NCBI GenBank assembly: GCA_029859805.1 | Contig: JAOUCL010000010.1 | Span: 1 to 39,982, forward strand | DNA: 39,982 nt | Direction of reading: 5' to 3' | From: Rhodospirillales bacterium | GTDB taxonomy: Bacteria > Pseudomonadota > Alphaproteobacteria > Kiloniellales > JAKSDN01 | Shown here: one piece after another, positions 17,069 through 27,897 of the stretch | How the letters are laid out: each line of letters starts with the position of its first letter | How positions within the stretch are numbered: position 1 is the first letter of the stretch | Translations under genes and position numbers: made by a program | The notes under the pieces: model-generated | What the model saw: the letters and a program-made list of their open reading frames with translations, nothing else | Told to the model about the DNA's origin: nothing | Databases searched by the model: none

Positions 17069-17097
17069 AGCCTAAACCGACTGCGAACTGTTCTCAA
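17069..17097 (-). promoter_or_regulatory. predicted promoter of small exported protein B
   Basis: TTGAGA (17092-17097) and TAGGCT (17069-17074) are separated by 17 bases and lie between the terminator of gene A and the start of gene B. The -10 is weak (3 of 6). Confidence 0.4.
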
Positions 17098-17140
17098 GAC
17101 AATTAATCGTAAGGCCAGCCCGAGGCCCTGCGCGGAGCAA

Positions 17141-17173
17141 GAAAAGGACCGCCTGTCTGCGACAGGCGGTCCT
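17141..17173 (-). terminator. rho-independent terminator after small gene A
   Basis: A perfect 13-bp stem (17145-17157 with 17161-17173, arms AGGACCGCCTGTC and GACAGGCGGTCCT) has a 3-base loop and is followed on the minus strand by TTTTCTTG. It lies 27 bases after the stop codon of the gene at 17201-17392. Confidence 0.85.
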
Positions 17174-17200
17174 AGATTGGAGCTTTCCGTAACGTAGAGA

Positions 17201-17392
17201 TCACTTGGAGCTGCTCTCCCGTCCAGGCCGCGCAGGCGAGGGGCTGCTCGCCAGATCGATCCGCGCGACTTCGGTGCTCGTGGCGCAGATGGGCTGCGCC
17301 CTGGATCCGCGGCCGCCGCCGGCCAGGGCCGGCGCCCCGGGAGTCAAAGCGGTTCCGGAGCCGAATACGATAATCGCCAGTTCGTTATTCAC
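17201..17392 (-). CDS. small protein A (63 aa), possible exported paralogue of protein B
   Basis: The start is a GTG at 17392 with AGGTGGGTGA about 6-15 bases upstream; an in-frame TGA lies 9 bases before it, so no longer form exists nearby. The N-terminal 24 residues (VNNELAIIVFGSGTALTPG, then APALA) look like a signal peptide ending in A-L-A, but the positive charge is missing and two polar or proline residues interrupt the core, so it may be weak or decayed. The remainder is Ser/Arg/Pro-rich with one Cys and ends ESSSK. A promoter-like sequence and a strong terminator bracket it. No family is recognised. Confidence 0.5.
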   Translation of the reverse strand: MNNELAIIVFGSGTALTPGAPALAGGGRGSRAQPICATSTEVARIDLASSPSPARPGRESSSK

Positions 17393-17431
17393 GTTTTCTC
17401 ACCCACCTGAACTGAAGAGCAAGACAAGGTA

Positions 17432-17460
17432 GGCATATGTACTACGGCGTGTCTAATCAA
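17432..17460 (-). promoter_or_regulatory. predicted promoter of small gene A
   Basis: TTGATT (17455-17460) and TATGCC (17432-17437) are spaced by 17 bases, with the GTG start about 33 bases after the implied transcription start. The match is modest. Confidence 0.35.
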
Positions 17461-17506
17461 CGCTGCGTGAGGTCGCCGCGAGGTCGGGCCCCAGGGGTCC
17501 CGGGCG

Positions 17507-18619
<1,113 letters not shown>

Positions 18620-18648
18620 GACCTCTCCCCTTCCCCTCTATCCCGGGC

Positions 18649-19251
18649 CTAGAGCCAGGGCTGTTCCTGCCTGCGTTTCGCCTCGAAGGCGTCGATCTTG
18701 TTCGCCTTCTGCAAGCTCAGCCCGATGTCGTCGAGACCGTTCATGAGGCAGTGCTTGCGGAAGGGGTCGATCTCGAACTGGACCCGCCCGCCGTCGGGCC
18801 CGGTGATCTCCTGCGTCTCCAGGTCGACGGTGACGACGGCATTGGCGCCGCGCTCGGCGTCGTCCATCAGCAGGTCGACCTGCTCTTGCGGCAGGGCGAT
18901 CGGCAGGATGCCGTTCTTGAAGCAGTTGTTGTAGAAGATGTCGGCGAAGCTGGAGGCGATGATGCAGCGGATGCCGGCGTCCAAGAGCGCCCAGGGCGCG
19001 TGCTCGCGCGACGAGCCGCAGCCGAAGTTCTCGCCGGCGACCAGGATCTTCGCGTCCCTGTAAGCCGGCTGGTCGAGCACGAAGCCCTTCTTGTTGCCGT
19101 CCTCGTCGAAGCGCAGCTCGTAGAACAGGCCCTCGGAGAGCCCGGTGCGCTTGATCGTCTTGAGGAACTGTTTCGGGATAATCTTGTCGGTATCGACGTT
19201 GACCATCGGCAGCGGCGCCGCGACGCCGGTGAGTCGCGTGAATTTCTGCAT
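18649..19251 (-). CDS. leuD: 3-isopropylmalate dehydratase small subunit
   Basis: The 200-residue small subunit of isopropylmalate isomerase starts at the ATG at 19251 after TAGGGG. The codons upstream to 19332 are not family-like. The N-terminus [20 protein letters not shown], the block [20 protein letters not shown] and [11 protein letters not shown] are diagnostic. It works with LeuC, which is here encoded about 2.8 kb away beyond two cell-wall genes. Length is standard. Confidence 0.96.
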   Translation of the reverse strand: MQKFTRLTGVAAPLPMVNVDTDKIIPKQFLKTIKRTGLSEGLFYELRFDEDGNKKGFVLDQPAYRDAKILVAGENFGCGSSREHAPWALLDAGIRCIIASSFADIFYNNCFKNGILPIALPQEQVDLLMDDAERGANAVVTVDLETQEITGPDGGRVQFEIDPFRKHCLMNGLDDIGLSLQKANKIDAFEAKRRQEQPWL

Positions 19252-19373
19252 GACCCCTACCCCGGTTTCTGAGACACGCCATATTCTCTTGGCGCCAACG
19301 GCGCATAATAGGCGAGGGCACGAGGCGGGCAAAAGGAATTGCGACCGGCGCCGCGGGCGCGGCCTCGAGGCTG

Positions 19374-19982
19374 TTAGGTGCCCCAGTAGCGGACCCGCCC
19401 GGTATCGACGTGGATGAATCCCGATTTGCTATAGAGTCCGACACCGCCGGCCTCGAGTTCGCGCGCCGCCCGGTGCAGGAGCGCGAGCTCTCGGTCGGGC
19501 AGTCGGACGTCGACCGCCATACCGCGCATATGCAGGCTGCGCTTGGCGACCCCGCCGCTCTCAGCCGAGAGCTGCGCATTGGTTTTGGGCGAGCGGTAGC
19601 CGGAGATGATCTCCAAGGGCGCCATGCTGGCGACCTTGCGGCGCAGCGCGAAGAGCAGGTCGAGCAGGTCGCGATCCATGGCGACCGCCTCCCCGGTGCG
19701 CCAGTCGCGCAGAACATGGTCGATCTCGTGCAGCGCCTCGGGCACATAGCTGCCCGCGCGGGCATAGGTGATCGACAGACGTTCGCCGGTGTGCAGCGAG
19801 ACCAAGGCGAGGTCCCGTTCCGGCGGCATCGTCTCGATCAGGCGCCGCGCCGCGAGCGCGCGCGCCACCGCTAAGGTCGAGATGACGGTGCCGAAGGCGG
19901 CCACCTTTGCGGCGCGGGACAGAAACCGACGACGCGTGTCCGGCTTCCCGCAGGCCGTTCGCTGGGATCTATCTCCTGCCAT
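19374..19982 (-). CDS. YcbK-type DUF882 protein (M15-like), Tat-exported
   Basis: The 202-residue protein has a twin-arginine signal ([11 protein letters not shown] at about 17-27, hydrophobic region, then ARALA), so it acts in the periplasm. The catalytic-like domain has the M15/DUF882 blocks [26 protein letters not shown] and [17 protein letters not shown], which place the zinc-binding His and Asp residues. Members resemble D-Ala-D-Ala carboxypeptidases and are linked to peptidoglycan remodelling. The ATG at 19982 is chosen over one 36 bases upstream because it begins just before the Tat motif. An L,D-transpeptidase gene lies immediately upstream, as ycbB lies next to ycbK in E. coli. Confidence 0.88.
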   Translation of the reverse strand: MAGDRSQRTACGKPDTRRRFLSRAAKVAAFGTVISTLAVARALAARRLIETMPPERDLALVSLHTGERLSITYARAGSYVPEALHEIDHVLRDWRTGEAVAMDRDLLDLLFALRRKVASMAPLEIISGYRSPKTNAQLSAESGGVAKRSLHMRGMAVDVRLPDRELALLHRAARELEAGGVGLYSKSGFIHVDTGRVRYWGT

Positions 19983-20201
19983 CGCTGTTTTCCCGCCTCG
20001 ACCGGGAGTCCCCCCCATGAGCGCGAACGCGTTGCCGAACCCAGGAACTCGCTACGAAACACCCCTAGCCATTACACGGGGCAGGCACGCGGTGCAACCG
20101 GGCTTAACGCAAGATCACGGAATTGCCTCAATTGCATGGCGGGTTCGGACAGCAGCCTATCGCCGCGCCGGCCGATCTGAAGACCTGCGGCGAAGATCGC
20201 C

Positions 20202-21842
20202 TCAGTAGGTCACGCGGGTCGCGCGCGGACCGAGCAGAGCGTCTGCCAGAGCATGGTCGCGCTTATAGACGTCGTTGCGGAAATGAACGCTTCCGTCCTT
20301 GTTCACCCAGGCGGTCAAGTAGCTGATATGTACGGGCAAGGGCTTGGCCAGGGTCACGACCTTCCGCTCGCCAGACTCGATCGAGGCCTCGATTTTGGCC
20401 AGCGACCAGCCGGGGTTCCCGGCCAGCACCACCTCGGCGAGCCGCGGCGGGTGTTGGACTCGAATGCAGCCGTGGCTGAAGCTGCGCGCGGCCTTATCGA
20501 ACAGCGCCTTGGTCGGCGTATCGTGCAGATAGACGTTGAAGTGGTTGGGCAGCATGAACTTGATTCGACCGAGGGCGTTGCCATCGCCCGAGCCCTGGCG
20601 CAGTTTGAAGGGGAAGTCGGCAGCCGTGTATCGCTGCCAGTCAACGGTCCGCGGGTCGACCGCCGCCGCGCCGCTTTTCCAACTATTGAACACCTCGAAC
20701 TTGTTGCTCGACAGGTAATTCACATTCTTCTTGATCTTGGGCAACAGTTCCTTGGACGCGATGCTCGGCGGCACATTCCAATAAGGATTGATCTCGAGAT
20801 AGGTCATGTCTTTGCTGAACACCGGCGTCTTATGGTAGGGCTTGCCGATCACCACGCGCATGTCGAGTACCGTCTTCTCGCCGTCCACAAACTTGAGCGT
20901 GAAGTCCGCCAGGTTGACGAAGACATAACGCCGGCCCAGGTCGTCAGGCATCCAGCGGCGCCGTTCCAGGTTCAAAATCATCTGCTCGATGCGCGCCTCG
21001 ACGGGAACGTTCAGCGCCTCGAGCGTGCGCCGGCCGAGGGCGCCATCCGCCTCCAGCCCGTGGCGAAACTGCATTTGCTTCACGGCCGCGACGAGCGCGT
21101 CGTCGTAAAGGTTCGGGTCGCCGCCCGCGCGCGCTGCGTCCTGGTCAGGCACCAGATCGCCCGAGACTCGTAGACGCGCACGCAACAGCGGGACACGAGA
21201 CTCCGACATACCCGGCTTCAGGGTCGGACCGGCCGGTACCGATTGCCAACCCCCGTCGCGGGCGATCAGCCGGTAGCGGGTTAGGGCCGTCTTGAGACGG
21301 TTGTAGCGCGGCGTCTGCGGCCGGTAACGCTGGACGAAGGCCTCGAGATCCACCGCCCCGGCGGCGCCGGCTATGACCTCCGCCTTGTCGACGTCCTCGC
21401 GGAACAGAAAGAGCGCCGGGTCGGCGGCGTTCGGGGCGATCCGGCCCTGGCCCAGGTCGGCGGCAAAGCGCATGAGACCCATGCTGAGCCGCACCTCGAG
21501 CTGCGCCAACAGGTCCATGCGCGTGGCCCCCAAAAGGGCATCGATGGCGGCGCCGCCGTAGTCGTCCGGGTCCAGCGCGTCCTCGTTGGCCGCGACCAGA
21601 ATTTTCGCCAGTGTGACGGCCCGCTCGCCGGCCGCTTCCGCCGTCACCCACACCGGCCGCATGCCGCGGTCGGCATAGAACCTGGTGAGCGTGGCCAGCG
21701 CCGCGGTCTCATTGTCGGCCTCCGCCACCAGCGCGCCCGAGCTCAGCTCCCGGGCGAGCGCCTCGGCAAACCCGGCGGCGGCAGCCTGCGGCGGCGCCAA
21801 CAGTAGCAGAGCACAGCCGATCGAAACGATACGATTGAGCAT
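20202..21842 (-). CDS. YcbB-type murein L,D-transpeptidase
   Basis: The 546-residue precursor has a Sec signal peptide (residues 1-23, ending AAAA). It then has a scaffold region, a peptidoglycan-binding segment (DALVAAVKQMQFRHGLEADG...LEALNVP) and a YkuD catalytic domain. The active site is SHGCIRVQHP with Cys459. Such enzymes make 3-3 (meso-DAP to meso-DAP) crosslinks in peptidoglycan. The start follows GGAGGGG. It sits between leuC and the DUF882 gene, all on the same strand. About 220 bases with no gene separate it from the DUF882 gene. Confidence 0.93.
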   Translation of the reverse strand: MLNRIVSIGCALLLLAPPQAAAAGFAEALARELSSGALVAEADNETAALATLTRFYADRGMRPVWVTAEAAGERAVTLAKILVAANEDALDPDDYGGAAIDALLGATRMDLLAQLEVRLSMGLMRFAADLGQGRIAPNAADPALFLFREDVDKAEVIAGAAGAVDLEAFVQRYRPQTPRYNRLKTALTRYRLIARDGGWQSVPAGPTLKPGMSESRVPLLRARLRVSGDLVPDQDAARAGGDPNLYDDALVAAVKQMQFRHGLEADGALGRRTLEALNVPVEARIEQMILNLERRRWMPDDLGRRYVFVNLADFTLKFVDGEKTVLDMRVVIGKPYHKTPVFSKDMTYLEINPYWNVPPSIASKELLPKIKKNVNYLSSNKFEVFNSWKSGAAAVDPRTVDWQRYTAADFPFKLRQGSGDGNALGRIKFMLPNHFNVYLHDTPTKALFDKAARSFSHGCIRVQHPPRLAEVVLAGNPGWSLAKIEASIESGERKVVTLAKPLPVHISYLTAWVNKDGSVHFRNDVYKRDHALADALLGPRATRVTY

Positions 21843-22053
21843 TGACCCCTCCAGCCTTCGTGCCCTCGTTTCAAGTTGTACGCGAGCAGGCGAACTTCAA
21901 CCCAGGTCTTTCGTGATGGCGGCGCTTTAACGACCGGCTGCGCCGGTTCGGTGGGCCGGGCCCGTGCGTGTTCCTGTCGGGGCGGTCAACAGCGGGCCGT
22001 GGGACGCGAGCGCCGTCGCAATCTCGATCCGAGTGCTGCGACCGGTCAGTGTT

Positions 22054-23463
22054 CTAACCCACCAATTCCCTGACATCGGCGATGCGCCCGGTCACGGCCG
22101 CCGCCGCGGCCATGGCGGGGCTCATCAGGTGGGTGCGGCCGCCGCGGCCCTGGCGGCCCTCGAAGTTGCGGTTCGAGGTCGAGGCGCAGCGCTCGCCCGG
22201 CTCCAGCTTGTCCGCGTTCATGGCCAGGCACATGGAACAGCCCGGCTCGCGCCACTCGAATCCGGCCTCCATAAAGACCTTGTCCAGGCCCTCTTCCTCG
22301 GCCTGGTGCTTGACCAGGCCCGAGCCCGGCACGATCAGCGCCTGCACGCCCTCGGCCACCTTGCGGCCCTTGGCCACTTGGGCGGCCTCGCGCAGGTCCT
22401 CGATGCGCCCGTTGGTGCAGGAGCCGATGAACACCTTGTCGACGGCGATCTCGCCGATCGGCGTGCCGGCGGTGAGCCCCATGTAGGCGAGCGAGCGCTC
22501 CATGGCCTGGCGCTTGCCTTCGTCCGGCGCGCTATCAGGATCGGGCACCCGGCCCGTGACCGGCACCACGTCCTCGGGGCTGGTGCCCCAGGTGACCTGA
22601 GGCGCGATCTCGGCGGCGGCCAGCGTGACCTCCTTGTCGTAGCGCGCATCCGGATCCGACGGCAGGTTGCGCCAGGAGGCCTCCGCCTGCTCCCAGGCGC
22701 CCGCCTTGGGTGCCATGGGCCGGCCCTTGATGTAGTCGAAAGTGGCCTGGTCGGGCGCGATCAGGCCGGCGCGTGCGCCCGCCTCGATCGACATGTTGCA
22801 GACCGTCATGCGGCCTTCCATGGACAGGTCCGTGATCGCCCGCCCGGCGTATTCGATGACGTGGCCAGTGCCGCCGGCGGTGCCGATCTTGCCGATGATG
22901 GCGAGGATCAGGTCCTTGCCCGTCGTGCCCGGGGGCCGCGCGCCTTCGACGGTGATCCGCATGTTCCGGGCCGGCTGCTGGATCAGCGTCTGGGTCGCCA
23001 GCACGTGCTCGACCTCGGAGGTGCCGATACCGAAGGCGAGCGCCCCGAAGGCGCCGTGGGTCGAGGTGTGCGAATCGCCGCAGACGATGGTCATGCCCGG
23101 CAGGGTAAAGCCCTGCTCGGGCCCGATGATGTGCACGATGCCCTGGCGCGGATCGTCCACCTCTATGTAGGGTACGCCGAAGTCGGCGCAGTTGCGGATC
23201 AGCGTCTCGACCTGGATGCGGCTTTCCTCGTCGGCGATGCCCGCCGAGCGGTCGGTCGTAGGCACGTTGTGGTCGGCCACGGCCAGCGTCGCCTCCGGCC
23301 GTCGCAGCTGGCGGCCGGCGAGCCTGAGGCCCTCGAAGGCCTGCGGGCTGGTCACCTCGTGCACCAGGTGGCGGTCGATATAGATCAGGCAGGTGCCGTC
23401 GTCCTGGCGGTCGACCAGGTGGCTTTCCCAGATCTTGTCGAACAGCGTGCGCCCGGCTGACAT
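22054..23463 (-). CDS. leuC: 3-isopropylmalate dehydratase large subunit
   Basis: The 469-residue aconitase-family subunit carries the [4Fe-4S] cluster of isopropylmalate isomerase. Start at 23463 after GAGGAGGAAG; the upstream open frame belongs to no real protein. Blocks seen: [60 protein letters not shown] and [10 protein letters not shown] (cluster cysteines). It follows rplS, as in many alphaproteobacteria, but leuD does not come next. The 210 bases after its stop hold only a small hairpin near 21931-21945. Confidence 0.97.
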   Translation of the reverse strand: MSAGRTLFDKIWESHLVDRQDDGTCLIYIDRHLVHEVTSPQAFEGLRLAGRQLRRPEATLAVADHNVPTTDRSAGIADEESRIQVETLIRNCADFGVPYIEVDDPRQGIVHIIGPEQGFTLPGMTIVCGDSHTSTHGAFGALAFGIGTSEVEHVLATQTLIQQPARNMRITVEGARPPGTTGKDLILAIIGKIGTAGGTGHVIEYAGRAITDLSMEGRMTVCNMSIEAGARAGLIAPDQATFDYIKGRPMAPKAGAWEQAEASWRNLPSDPDARYDKEVTLAAAEIAPQVTWGTSPEDVVPVTGRVPDPDSAPDEGKRQAMERSLAYMGLTAGTPIGEIAVDKVFIGSCTNGRIEDLREAAQVAKGRKVAEGVQALIVPGSGLVKHQAEEEGLDKVFMEAGFEWREPGCSMCLAMNADKLEPGERCASTSNRNFEGRQGRGGRTHLMSPAMAAAAAVTGRIADVRELVG

Positions 23464-23508
23464 CGCTTCCTCCTCGTCGTAAGGGACGGGGAGAATAGCG
23501 CGCCGTCC

Positions 23509-23571
23509 CGGCCGGGCAAAGCCCGGCCGCCGCTCGGTGCAGCCGGCCTCGATACCGCCCTTTAAAGGCGG
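23509..23571 (-). terminator. hairpins between rplS and leuC (possible terminator or processing site)
   Basis: Two hairpins lie after the rplS stop: CCGCC-N7-GGCGG (23555-23571) and a perfect 9-bp CGGCCGGGC-AAA-GCCCGGCCG (23509-23529). Neither is followed by a clear U tract, so partial termination or RNA stabilisation between the rpsP-rplS and leu segments is a guess. Confidence 0.35.
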
Positions 23572-23575
23572 CGCC

Positions 23576-24037
23576 TCAGCCCTCGGCCTGCTTCTTGGCC
23601 GCCTGGGCGGCGGCGCGGGTCTCGGCCTTGACCTTGGCCGCCGCTTCGCGCTCGCCCTGGGCGGCCTTGCCGGCGGCGCCGGTGGTCTTCTCGGCGATGC
23701 GCGCGCGCTTGCCGGTGCGCCCGCGCAGGTAATAGAGCTTGGCCCGACGCACGTCGCCGCGGCGCACCAACTCGATCGAGTCGATGCGCGGGCTGTACAG
23801 CGGGAAGATGCGCTCCACGCCCTCGCCGTAGGAGATCTTGCGCACCGTGAAGGAGGAGTTGACCCCGCGGTTCTTGCGCGCAATGCACACGCCCTCGAAG
23901 GCCTGGATGCGCTCGCGCGAGCCCTCGACCACCTTGACGTTGACGCGCAGCGTGTCGCCCGGATTGAATTCGGGCTGCGCGCGCTGCTGGGCCAGCTTGG
24001 TCACCTGCTCGTGCTCGAGCTGTTCGATCGTGTTCAT
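23576..24037 (-). CDS. rplS: 50S ribosomal protein L19
   Basis: The 153-residue protein binds at the 30S-50S interface. The L19 core is complete: [56 protein letters not shown] and [20 protein letters not shown] basic Ala/Lys/Glu-rich tail of about 35 residues extends beyond the core. It ends the rpsP-rimM-trmD-rplS run, 30 bases after trmD. Confidence 0.97.
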   Translation of the reverse strand: MNTIEQLEHEQVTKLAQQRAQPEFNPGDTLRVNVKVVEGSRERIQAFEGVCIARKNRGVNSSFTVRKISYGEGVERIFPLYSPRIDSIELVRRGDVRRAKLYYLRGRTGKRARIAEKTTGAAGKAAQGEREAAAKVKAETRAAAQAAKKQAEG

Positions 24038-24067
24038 GGCTCTCATCCTCGGCCGTCGCTTGTTTCT

Positions 24068-24781
24068 TCAGTCTCTTCGTTTCGCCCGGTAGCGCGCCCA
24101 GAGGTCCGGGCGCCGCTGTTTCGTGATCCGCTCCGCCTCGGCCAGCCGCCAAAGGCGGACCTTCTCGTGGTGGCCCGAGACCAGAACCTCCGGCACCTCT
24201 CGGCCGCGCCAGTCCGCTGGGCGCGTGTAGAGCGGATACTCCAGAAGGCCCCGCTCGAAGGATTCCTCCTCCAGGCTCGCTTCGTTACCCAAGACCCCCG
24301 GCAGCAGACGCAACACCGCATCGATCAGCGCCAGGGCCGCCGGTTCACCGCCCGAGAGCAGATAGTCGCCGACGCTCACTTCCTCGACCCCACGGGCATC
24401 CAGGACCCGCTGGTCGACCCCTTCGTAGCGGCCGCACAGCAGGGTCATGCCCGGCTCCGCAGCCAACTGCCGCACCCGCGCCTGATCGAGCAGGCGCCCG
24501 CGCGGGCTTAGATAAACCACCGGCCCGGGCCGTGCCTCGACCGCGGCCAGCGCCGCGTCGACCACGTCCGGCCGCATCACCATGCCGGGCCCGCCGCCGA
24601 AGGGCTGGTCGTCGACGGACCGGTGTTTATCGCGCGCGAAGTCCCGGATGTCCAGAACCTCCAGCGCCCAAAGACCGTTTTCCAGCGCCTTGCCGGCCAA
24701 GCTGACGCCGAGCGGCCCCGGAAACACCTCCGGAAAGAGGGTGAGCACCCTCGCCGTCCAGGGTTCGGCCCGCGCGGTCAT
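24068..24781 (-). CDS. trmD: tRNA (guanine-N1)-methyltransferase
   Basis: The 237-residue enzyme makes m1G37 in tRNAs, which prevents frameshifting. The SPOUT knot blocks are intact: [42 protein letters not shown] and [20 protein letters not shown]. The ATG at 24781 is chosen; an ATG four codons upstream is possible. It follows rimM by 90 bases. Confidence 0.96.
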   Translation of the reverse strand: MTARAEPWTARVLTLFPEVFPGPLGVSLAGKALENGLWALEVLDIRDFARDKHRSVDDQPFGGGPGMVMRPDVVDAALAAVEARPGPVVYLSPRGRLLDQARVRQLAAEPGMTLLCGRYEGVDQRVLDARGVEEVSVGDYLLSGGEPAALALIDAVLRLLPGVLGNEASLEEESFERGLLEYPLYTRPADWRGREVPEVLVSGHHEKVRLWRLAEAERITKQRRPDLWARYRAKRRD

Positions 24782-24871
24782 GTCGCCGCCCATCCGTCGC
24801 CAGGGCCACGAAGCGGCGCTTTATGCCGCCTCGCGCCTGCTTTGTCCAGCCCCCGCCTGCGCCCGGCCGGG

Positions 24872-25414
24872 CTAGCCATCTTCGGTCTCCGCCCGGTCGC
24901 CCCGGGGTTCGGTCTCGGCCGGCGGATCGACGACGATACGGCTGCTCTCGAGGTCGACGAGCGGCACCGCCACGCGATTGAAGGGCAGGAAAAGCGGCCG
25001 GCCCTCCGGCCCGCCGTCCAGTTCTAGGACATCGCCGGCGCCGAAATCGTGTACCGCCGTAACCCGGCCGAGCGGCCGGCCGTCGCGGTCCTCGGCGGCC
25101 ACGCCGACCAGATCGGCATAGTAATAGGTCTCGTCCTCCTCGAGCGGCGGCAGCGCGTCGCGCGCGACATAGAGCCGTGTCCCCTTCAGCGCCTGGGCCC
25201 GGTCGCGGTCGCCGATCCCCCCGATGCGGGCCAGCAGAGCGTCCTTGACGCGGCCGGTCACGGTGAGATCGAAGCGCCGCCGGCCCTGCTCATCGCTCAA
25301 CGGGCCGTAGGACGCCAAGTCCTCCGGCACCTCGGTGAAAGACTTGACGCGCACCTGGCCGCGGACGCCGTGGGGTCCGGCGATCACCCCAAGGCAGACG
25401 CGCGCCTCGCCCAC
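24872..25414 (-). CDS. rimM: ribosome maturation factor RimM
   Basis: The 180-residue 16S rRNA-processing factor binds S19 in 30S assembly. A GTG at 25414, 22 bases after the rpsP stop, gives the family N-terminus ([19 protein letters not shown]). The open frame further upstream merely reads through the rpsP repeats and encodes an arginine/proline-rich shadow, so it is not part of the protein. [21 protein letters not shown] and the PRC-barrel part ([29 protein letters not shown]) are typical. Confidence 0.93.
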   Translation of the reverse strand: MGEARVCLGVIAGPHGVRGQVRVKSFTEVPEDLASYGPLSDEQGRRRFDLTVTGRVKDALLARIGGIGDRDRAQALKGTRLYVARDALPPLEEDETYYYADLVGVAAEDRDGRPLGRVTAVHDFGAGDVLELDGGPEGRPLFLPFNRVAVPLVDLESSRIVVDPPAETEPRGDRAETEDG

Positions 25415-25436
25415 GGCCGGCCCCGACGGGGCGCGC

Positions 25437-26318
25437 TCAGGCCTTTTTCGCCTTGTCCTCGGCGGCCTCCGTTTCGGCCGGCGCCTCCTCAGCAGCAGGC
25501 TCCTCGGCCGGGGCTTCCTCGGCAGGCGCCGCTTCGGCGGCAGCTTCCTCGGCCGGAGCTTCCTCCGCAGCAGGCTCCTCGGCCGGAACCTCCTCGGCAG
25601 GCGCTGCTTCGGCGGCGGGTTCCTCGGCCGGAGCCTCTTCCGCCGCAGGCACCTCGGCCGGGACCTCCTCGGCAGGCGCTGCTTTGGCGGCGGGTTCCTC
25701 GGCCGGAGCCTCTTCCGCCGCAGGCTCCTCGGCCGGGGCCTCCTCCGCAGGCGCCGCTTCGGCGGCAGATTCCTCGGCCGGCGCCTCTTCCGCCGCAGGC
25801 TCCTCGGCCGGGGCCTCCTCCGCAGGCGCCGCTTCGGCGGCAGATTCCTCGGCCGGCGCCTCTTCCGCCGCAGGCTCCGCGGCCGGGGCCTCCTCGGCAG
25901 GCGCCGCTTCGGCGGCGGGTTCCTCGGCCGGTGCCTCTTCGGCAACCGCAGCCTCCACAGCAGGTGCCGCCGCGGCCGCCTCCTTGGCCTCCGCGCGCTC
26001 CTTCAAGCGCTCGAGCGTCTTTGCCCTGGGCTGGCTCTTCTTGGTTTGCTCCGGGATCGCCGGCATCTGGATGATCTCGGCCTGGCCCAGGAAGCGGGCC
26101 ACCCGGTCGCTCGGCCGGGCGCCGACCGAGACCCAGTGCCTGGCGCGCTCCTCGTTCAGGCTCAGACGCTCCGGGTGGTCCTTGGGCACCATCGGATTGT
26201 AGGTGCCGATCTTCTCGATGAAGCGGCCGTCGCGGGGGCTGCGCGAATCGGCCACCACGATACGGTAGAAGGGGCGCTTCTTGGCGCCGCCGCGGGCCAG
26301 TCGGATTCTCAAAGACAT
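25437..26318 (-). CDS. rpsP: 30S ribosomal protein S16 with long repetitive acidic tail
   Basis: Residues 1-85 are an ordinary S16 ([46 protein letters not shown]). The protein then continues to 293 residues, over three times the usual 80-90. After a basic linker (about 95-115) come six 25-residue units (residues 124-273) of the pattern [10 protein letters not shown] plus 15 similar residues, rich in Ala, Glu and Pro, then a partial unit and a Lys-rich end. Extended S16 tails occur in some alphaproteobacteria; this one is unusually long and regular. Function of the tail is unknown. The gene lies 52 bases after ffh. Confidence 0.95.
   Translation of the reverse strand: MSLRIRLARGGAKKRPFYRIVVADSRSPRDGRFIEKIGTYNPMVPKDHPERLSLNEERARHWVSVGARPSDRVARFLGQAEIIQMPAIPEQTKKSQPRAKTLERLKERAEAKEAAAAAPAVEAAVAEEAPAEEPAAEAAPAEEAPAAEPAAEEAPAEESAAEAAPAEEAPAEEPAAEEAPAEESAAEAAPAEEAPAEEPAAEEAPAEEPAAKAAPAEEVPAEVPAAEEAPAEEPAAEAAPAEEVPAEEPAAEEAPAEEAAAEAAPAEEAPAEEPAAEEAPAETEAAEDKAKKA
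25470..25949 (-). repeat. 75-bp tandem repeats inside rpsP
   Basis: About 6.4 copies of a 75-base unit encode the 25-residue S16 tail repeat. The copies beginning at 25711 and 25786 are nearly identical over their full length, and a third begins at 25861 with few changes, so expansion or slippage has been recent. Copies at both ends are more diverged. The unit is an exact multiple of three, so copy-number change keeps the frame. Confidence 0.9.
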
Positions 26319-26370
26319 GGTCGTTCCTTTTGCTGGTGTCGTGTCGTCGTCGGTTATCGTCGCAGTGCCG

Positions 26371-27738
26371 TCAGCGCGGAAAGCCGCCGCCGCCGGGCGG
26401 CAGGCCGGGCAGGCCGTGGCGCATCAGGCCCTTCTTGTCCATCTTGGAGACCCGTTTCATCATGCGGCTGGCCTCCTTGTGTTGCTTCAGGAGCTTGTTG
26501 ATCTCCTGCACGTTGGTCCCCGAGCCGCCGGCGATGCGTTGCTTGCGGCTCGCCTTGATGATCTCGGGCCGGCGCCGTTCCTTGGGGGTCATGGACGACA
26601 GGATGGCGAGCTGGCGCTTGATCACGCCGTCGTCGACCTTGGCGTCCTTCATCTGCCTCTGGATCTTGGGCACGCCGGGCAGCATGCCCATCAGGCCGCT
26701 CAATCCACCCATCTTCTGCAGCTGCCTGAGCTGGCTGGCCAGGTCGTCCAGATCGAACTTGCCCTTCTGTATCCTCTTGGCGAGCTTTTCGGCGTCGTCT
26801 TGCTCGATGGTCTCGGCCGCCTTCTCGACCAGCGAGACCACGTCGCCCATGCCCAGGATGCGGCCGGCGATCCGGTCCGGGTGGAAGGCCTCCAGCGCGT
26901 CCAGCTTCTCGCCGGTGCCGAGCAGCTTGATCGGCCGGCCGGTCACCGCCTTCATGGAGAGCGCCGCGCCGCCGCGCGCGTCGCCGTCGGCGCGGCTCAG
27001 CACAATGCCGGTCAGGCCCACCTTCTCGTTGAAGTTCGTGGCCACCGTGACGGCGTCCTGGCCGGTCATGGCGTCGGCCACCAGCAGGGTCTCGTGTGGC
27101 TTGACGGCGGCGCCGACCTCGGCCACCTCGGCCATCAGCGCCTCGTCGATGGCAAGCCGCCCGGCGGTGTCCAAGAGCACCACGTCGAAGCCTTCCAGGG
27201 CGGCGGTCTGCACGGCGCGCTTGGCGATCGCGACCGGCGGCTCGCCGGGCACGATGTCCAGCGTGCGCACCCCGGCCTGCTCGCCGAGCACGGCGAGCTG
27301 CTGCTGGGCGGCCGGCCGGCGCACGTCGAGCGAGGCCATCAGCGACTTCTTCTTGTCGCGCTCCCTGAGGCGAAGGGCGATCTTGGCGGTCGTCGTGGTC
27401 TTGCCGGAGCCCTGCAGGCCGACCAGCATGACGACGGCGGGCGGCGGCACCTCGAGCCCGAGAGCCTCGCCTTGGCTGCCCAGGGTCTCGACCAGGTGGT
27501 CGTGCACGATCTTGACCACCATCTGCCCGGGCGTGACCGAGCGCAGCACCTGCTCGCCCACGGCCTTCTCTTTGACCGCCTCGACGAAATCCTTGACCAC
27601 GGAGAGCGCCACGTCGGCCTCGAGCAGCGCGATGCGCACCTCGCGCAGCGCGGCCGTGACGTCGGCCTCGCTGAGCGCGCCGCGCCGCGTCAGCTTGTCG
27701 AAGACCTGGCCGAGCCGTTCCTGCAGGCTGTCGAACAT
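26371..27738 (-). CDS. ffh: signal recognition particle protein Ffh
   Basis: The 455-residue SRP54 GTPase binds 4.5S RNA and signal sequences and docks with FtsY, which is also in this window. An N-terminal helical domain is followed by the G domain, with [40 protein letters not shown] and [16 protein letters not shown]. The C-terminal part is the methionine-rich M domain ([35 protein letters not shown]). Length is standard. The leader upstream contains a hairpin at 27791-27815. Confidence 0.98.
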   Translation of the reverse strand: MFDSLQERLGQVFDKLTRRGALSEADVTAALREVRIALLEADVALSVVKDFVEAVKEKAVGEQVLRSVTPGQMVVKIVHDHLVETLGSQGEALGLEVPPPAVVMLVGLQGSGKTTTTAKIALRLRERDKKKSLMASLDVRRPAAQQQLAVLGEQAGVRTLDIVPGEPPVAIAKRAVQTAALEGFDVVLLDTAGRLAIDEALMAEVAEVGAAVKPHETLLVADAMTGQDAVTVATNFNEKVGLTGIVLSRADGDARGGAALSMKAVTGRPIKLLGTGEKLDALEAFHPDRIAGRILGMGDVVSLVEKAAETIEQDDAEKLAKRIQKGKFDLDDLASQLRQLQKMGGLSGLMGMLPGVPKIQRQMKDAKVDDGVIKRQLAILSSMTPKERRRPEIIKASRKQRIAGGSGTNVQEINKLLKQHKEASRMMKRVSKMDKKGLMRHGLPGLPPGGGGFPR

Positions 27739-27790
27739 CGTGTGTCAGCGTTCCCGCTTAGATCCGCACCGCGCCCAAACGCCCTTCGCG

Positions 27791-27815
27791 CCAGTGCGCG
27801 AAACTCGCGGACTGG
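27791..27815. other. hairpin in the ffh leader
   Basis: CCAGT-G-CGCGA-AAC-TCGCG-G-ACTGG is a 10-bp stem with one mismatch, 53 bases upstream of the ffh start codon. It has no U tract. It may structure the leader or simply separate ffh from the lipoprotein gene ahead of it. Confidence 0.35.
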
Positions 27816-27897
27816 CGGGGCTCCTCGGAGCCGGGGTGTTCCCCTTGGCTTGAGCGGAGCGGACCCTAAGCCGGGCGCCGCCCCGCGTCAAGCCGGA

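Noticed and set aside
25414-25945. RimM with a long Arg/Pro-rich N-terminal extension
   Set aside because: The extension is the rpsP repeat read in another frame. A GTG at 25414 gives the normal RimM N-terminus.
25470-25949. CRISPR-like repeat array
   Set aside because: The 75-base units are contiguous without unique spacers and are in frame within rpsP.
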